Of a DNA stretch of 64,000 nt, positions 62,421 through 64,000 are shown piece after piece. The translations under genes and the position numbers were made by a program. The notes beneath the pieces were generated by a model. That model made no database searches and was not told the DNA's origin. It worked only from the letters and a program-made list of their open reading frames with translations. The DNA comes from Odiellus spinosus (lineage: Eukaryota; Arthropoda; Arachnida; Opiliones; Phalangiidae), in the NCBI GenBank assembly GCA_963920705.1, contig CAWUCO010000268.1, forward strand, positions 5,580,001 to 5,644,000, given 5' to 3'. The number at the start of each line of letters is the position of its first letter. Position 1 is the stretch's first letter.

Positions 62421-64000
62421 TCAAAAAACATCTAATATCAAAAAGCGAATTTTTAAAATCTGAAATTTGACTATTTTGATATTGTATGATTTCTTGAATT
62501 GGAAATATTTTTCTTGTTTTTCAACGGATTTTTGAAAACTCTTGTTATTTAGACTGTCCATTAATTGCTCTTTCGAATGACTTTGGTTTTGTCTAAATTG
62601 CAAAATTGTGACAAATATAAAATTGGTTAAAATAAAGCAAAAACACTTAAAAATCCAAGATTATTGGATTCAAATGGACACAAAACTTTTGATTTTTTAA
62701 GCGATTTAGACAAAATTAAGACTACTCGAAAGAGCAAATATTGGTCTATCTAAAAAACAAGAGTTTTGGAAAATCCGTTGAAAAACATGGAAAATATGGA
62801 CAATTCAAAAAACATCTAATATCAAAAAGCGAATTTTGAAAATCTGAAATTTGACTATTTTGATATTCTATGATTTCTTGAATTGGCCATATTTTTCTTG
62901 TTTTTCAATGGATTTTTGAAAACTCTTATTATTTAGACTGTCCATTAATTGCTCTTTCGAATGAATTTGGTTTTGTCTAAACTGCAAAATTGTGACACTT
63001 ATAAAATTGGTTAAAATTAAGCAAAAACACTTAAAAATCCAAGATTATTGGATTCAAATGGACACAAAACTTTTGATTTTTAAGCGATTTAGACAAAATT
63101 AAGACCACTCGAAAGAGCAAATATTGATCTATCTGAAAATCAAGAGTTTTGGAAAATCCGTTGAAAAACATGGAAAATATGGACAATTCAAAAAACATCT
63201 AATATCAAAAAGCGAATTTTTAAAATCTGAAATTTGACTATTTTGATATTGTATGATTTCTTGAATTGGCCATATTTTTCTTGTTTTTCAACGGATTTTT
63301 GAAAACTCTTGTTATTTAGACTGTCCATTAATTGCTCTTTCGAATGACTTTGGTTTTGTCTAAATTGCAAAATTGTGACAAATATAAAATTGGTTAAAAT
63401 AAAGCAAAAACTCTTAAAAATCCAAGATTATTGGATTCAAATGGACACAAAACTTTTGATTTTTTAAGCGATTTAGACAAAATTAAGACTACTCGAAAGA
63501 GCAAATATTGGTCTATCTAAAAAACAAGAGTTTTGGAAAATCCGTTGAAAAACATGGAAAATATGGACAATTCAAAAAACATCTAATATCAAAAAGCGAA
63601 TTTTGAAAATCTGAAATTTGACTATTTTGATATTCTATGATTTCTTGAATTGGCCATATTTTTCTTGTTTTTCAACGGATTTTTGAAAACTCTTATTATT
63701 TAGACTGTCCATTAATTGCTCTTTCGAATGACTTTGGTTTTGTCTAAATTGCAAAATTGTGACAATTATAAAATTGGTTTAAATTAAGCAAAAACACTTA
63801 AAAATCCAAGATTATTGGATTCAAATGGACACAAAACTTTTGATTTTTAAGCGATTTAGACAAAATTAAGACCACTCGAAAGAGCAAATATTGGTCTATC
63901 TGAAAATCAAGAGTTTTGGAAAATCCGTTGAAAAACATGGAAAATATGGACAATTCAAAAAACATCTAATATCAAAAAGCGAATTTTGAAAATCTGAAAT

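Larger units (their letters stand above)
39463..64000 (-). repeat. 383-bp satellite array, reverse domain
   Basis: About 64 monomers in continuous reverse orientation, entered through the standard GGCCAATTCAAAAAACATC junction at 39451-39469. Local higher-order structure includes a 766-bp dimer (42908-44439), a 1532-bp tetramer (from 44646 and from 46178), and 8/10-unit repeats from 52473. Near 40585, 41735 and 42510 arm A' carries the arm-B version (CAAGAAAAATATGGCC), which suggests conversion between arms. Small linker deletions of about 15-17 bp occur near 47892 and 52858. The array runs off the window end. Confidence 0.96.

Overview
The window is eukaryotic, very AT-rich heterochromatin. 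About 57 of 64 kb is one tandem satellite with a 383-bp unit (roughly 150 monomers), broken by two complex insertions. I see no rRNA, tRNA, CRISPR or prokaryotic operon. The satellite's mixed orientation, the Helitron/DINE-like insertions, a solo LTR and degenerate CCTAA-type repeats suggest an insect. A beetle with abundant pericentromeric satellite is possible, but the species cannot be fixed from the sequence alone.

Monomer architecture, using the unit at 10292-10674: arm A (10292-10393), spacer S (10394-10499), arm B (10500-10601), linker L (10602-10674). Arm B is the inverted complement of arm A, about 82% identical by hand alignment. S holds a perfect 12-bp inverted repeat. L holds a perfect 10-bp stem around a 30-nt loop. 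The whole unit is therefore a giant imperfect dyad. Here '+' means the order A-S-B-L.

Layout: 1-170 satellite (-), 171-214 (+), insertion 1 (215-4496), then a mainly (+) domain to 39462 containing five short inverted pockets (6772-7135, 8304-8668, 9071-9434, 30643-31389, 37592-37955) and insertion 2 (16587-19446). From 39463 to the window end everything is (-). Each switch falls inside or at the edge of the dyad arms. Higher-order repeats include a 12-unit 4270-bp repeat with two 163-bp-deleted monomers (19688 onward), trimers (35.2-37.5 kb), dimers and tetramers (42.9-47 kb), and an 8/10-unit repeat of 3049, 3833 and 3066 bp (52473-62420).

The two insertions are almost unrelated in sequence but share one plan: a 5' long perfect foldback (195- and 215-bp arms) sharing a 27-bp motif, a unique interior, tandem repeats of about 135-144 bp, a trinucleotide microsatellite, and a perfect 3' hairpin followed by TAA. 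Both sit at the same nucleotide of the monomer, in the same orientation, at the stem/loop boundary of the linker hairpin. They look like non-autonomous rolling-circle (Helitron/Helentron/DINE-like) elements, though the 5' foldback is not part of the classical description. Insertion 1 carries a 1469-bp solo LTR. Insertion 2 carries a compact reverse-strand transcription unit (TATA, initiator, strong Kozak, 64 codons, AATAAA), the only plausible gene in the window.
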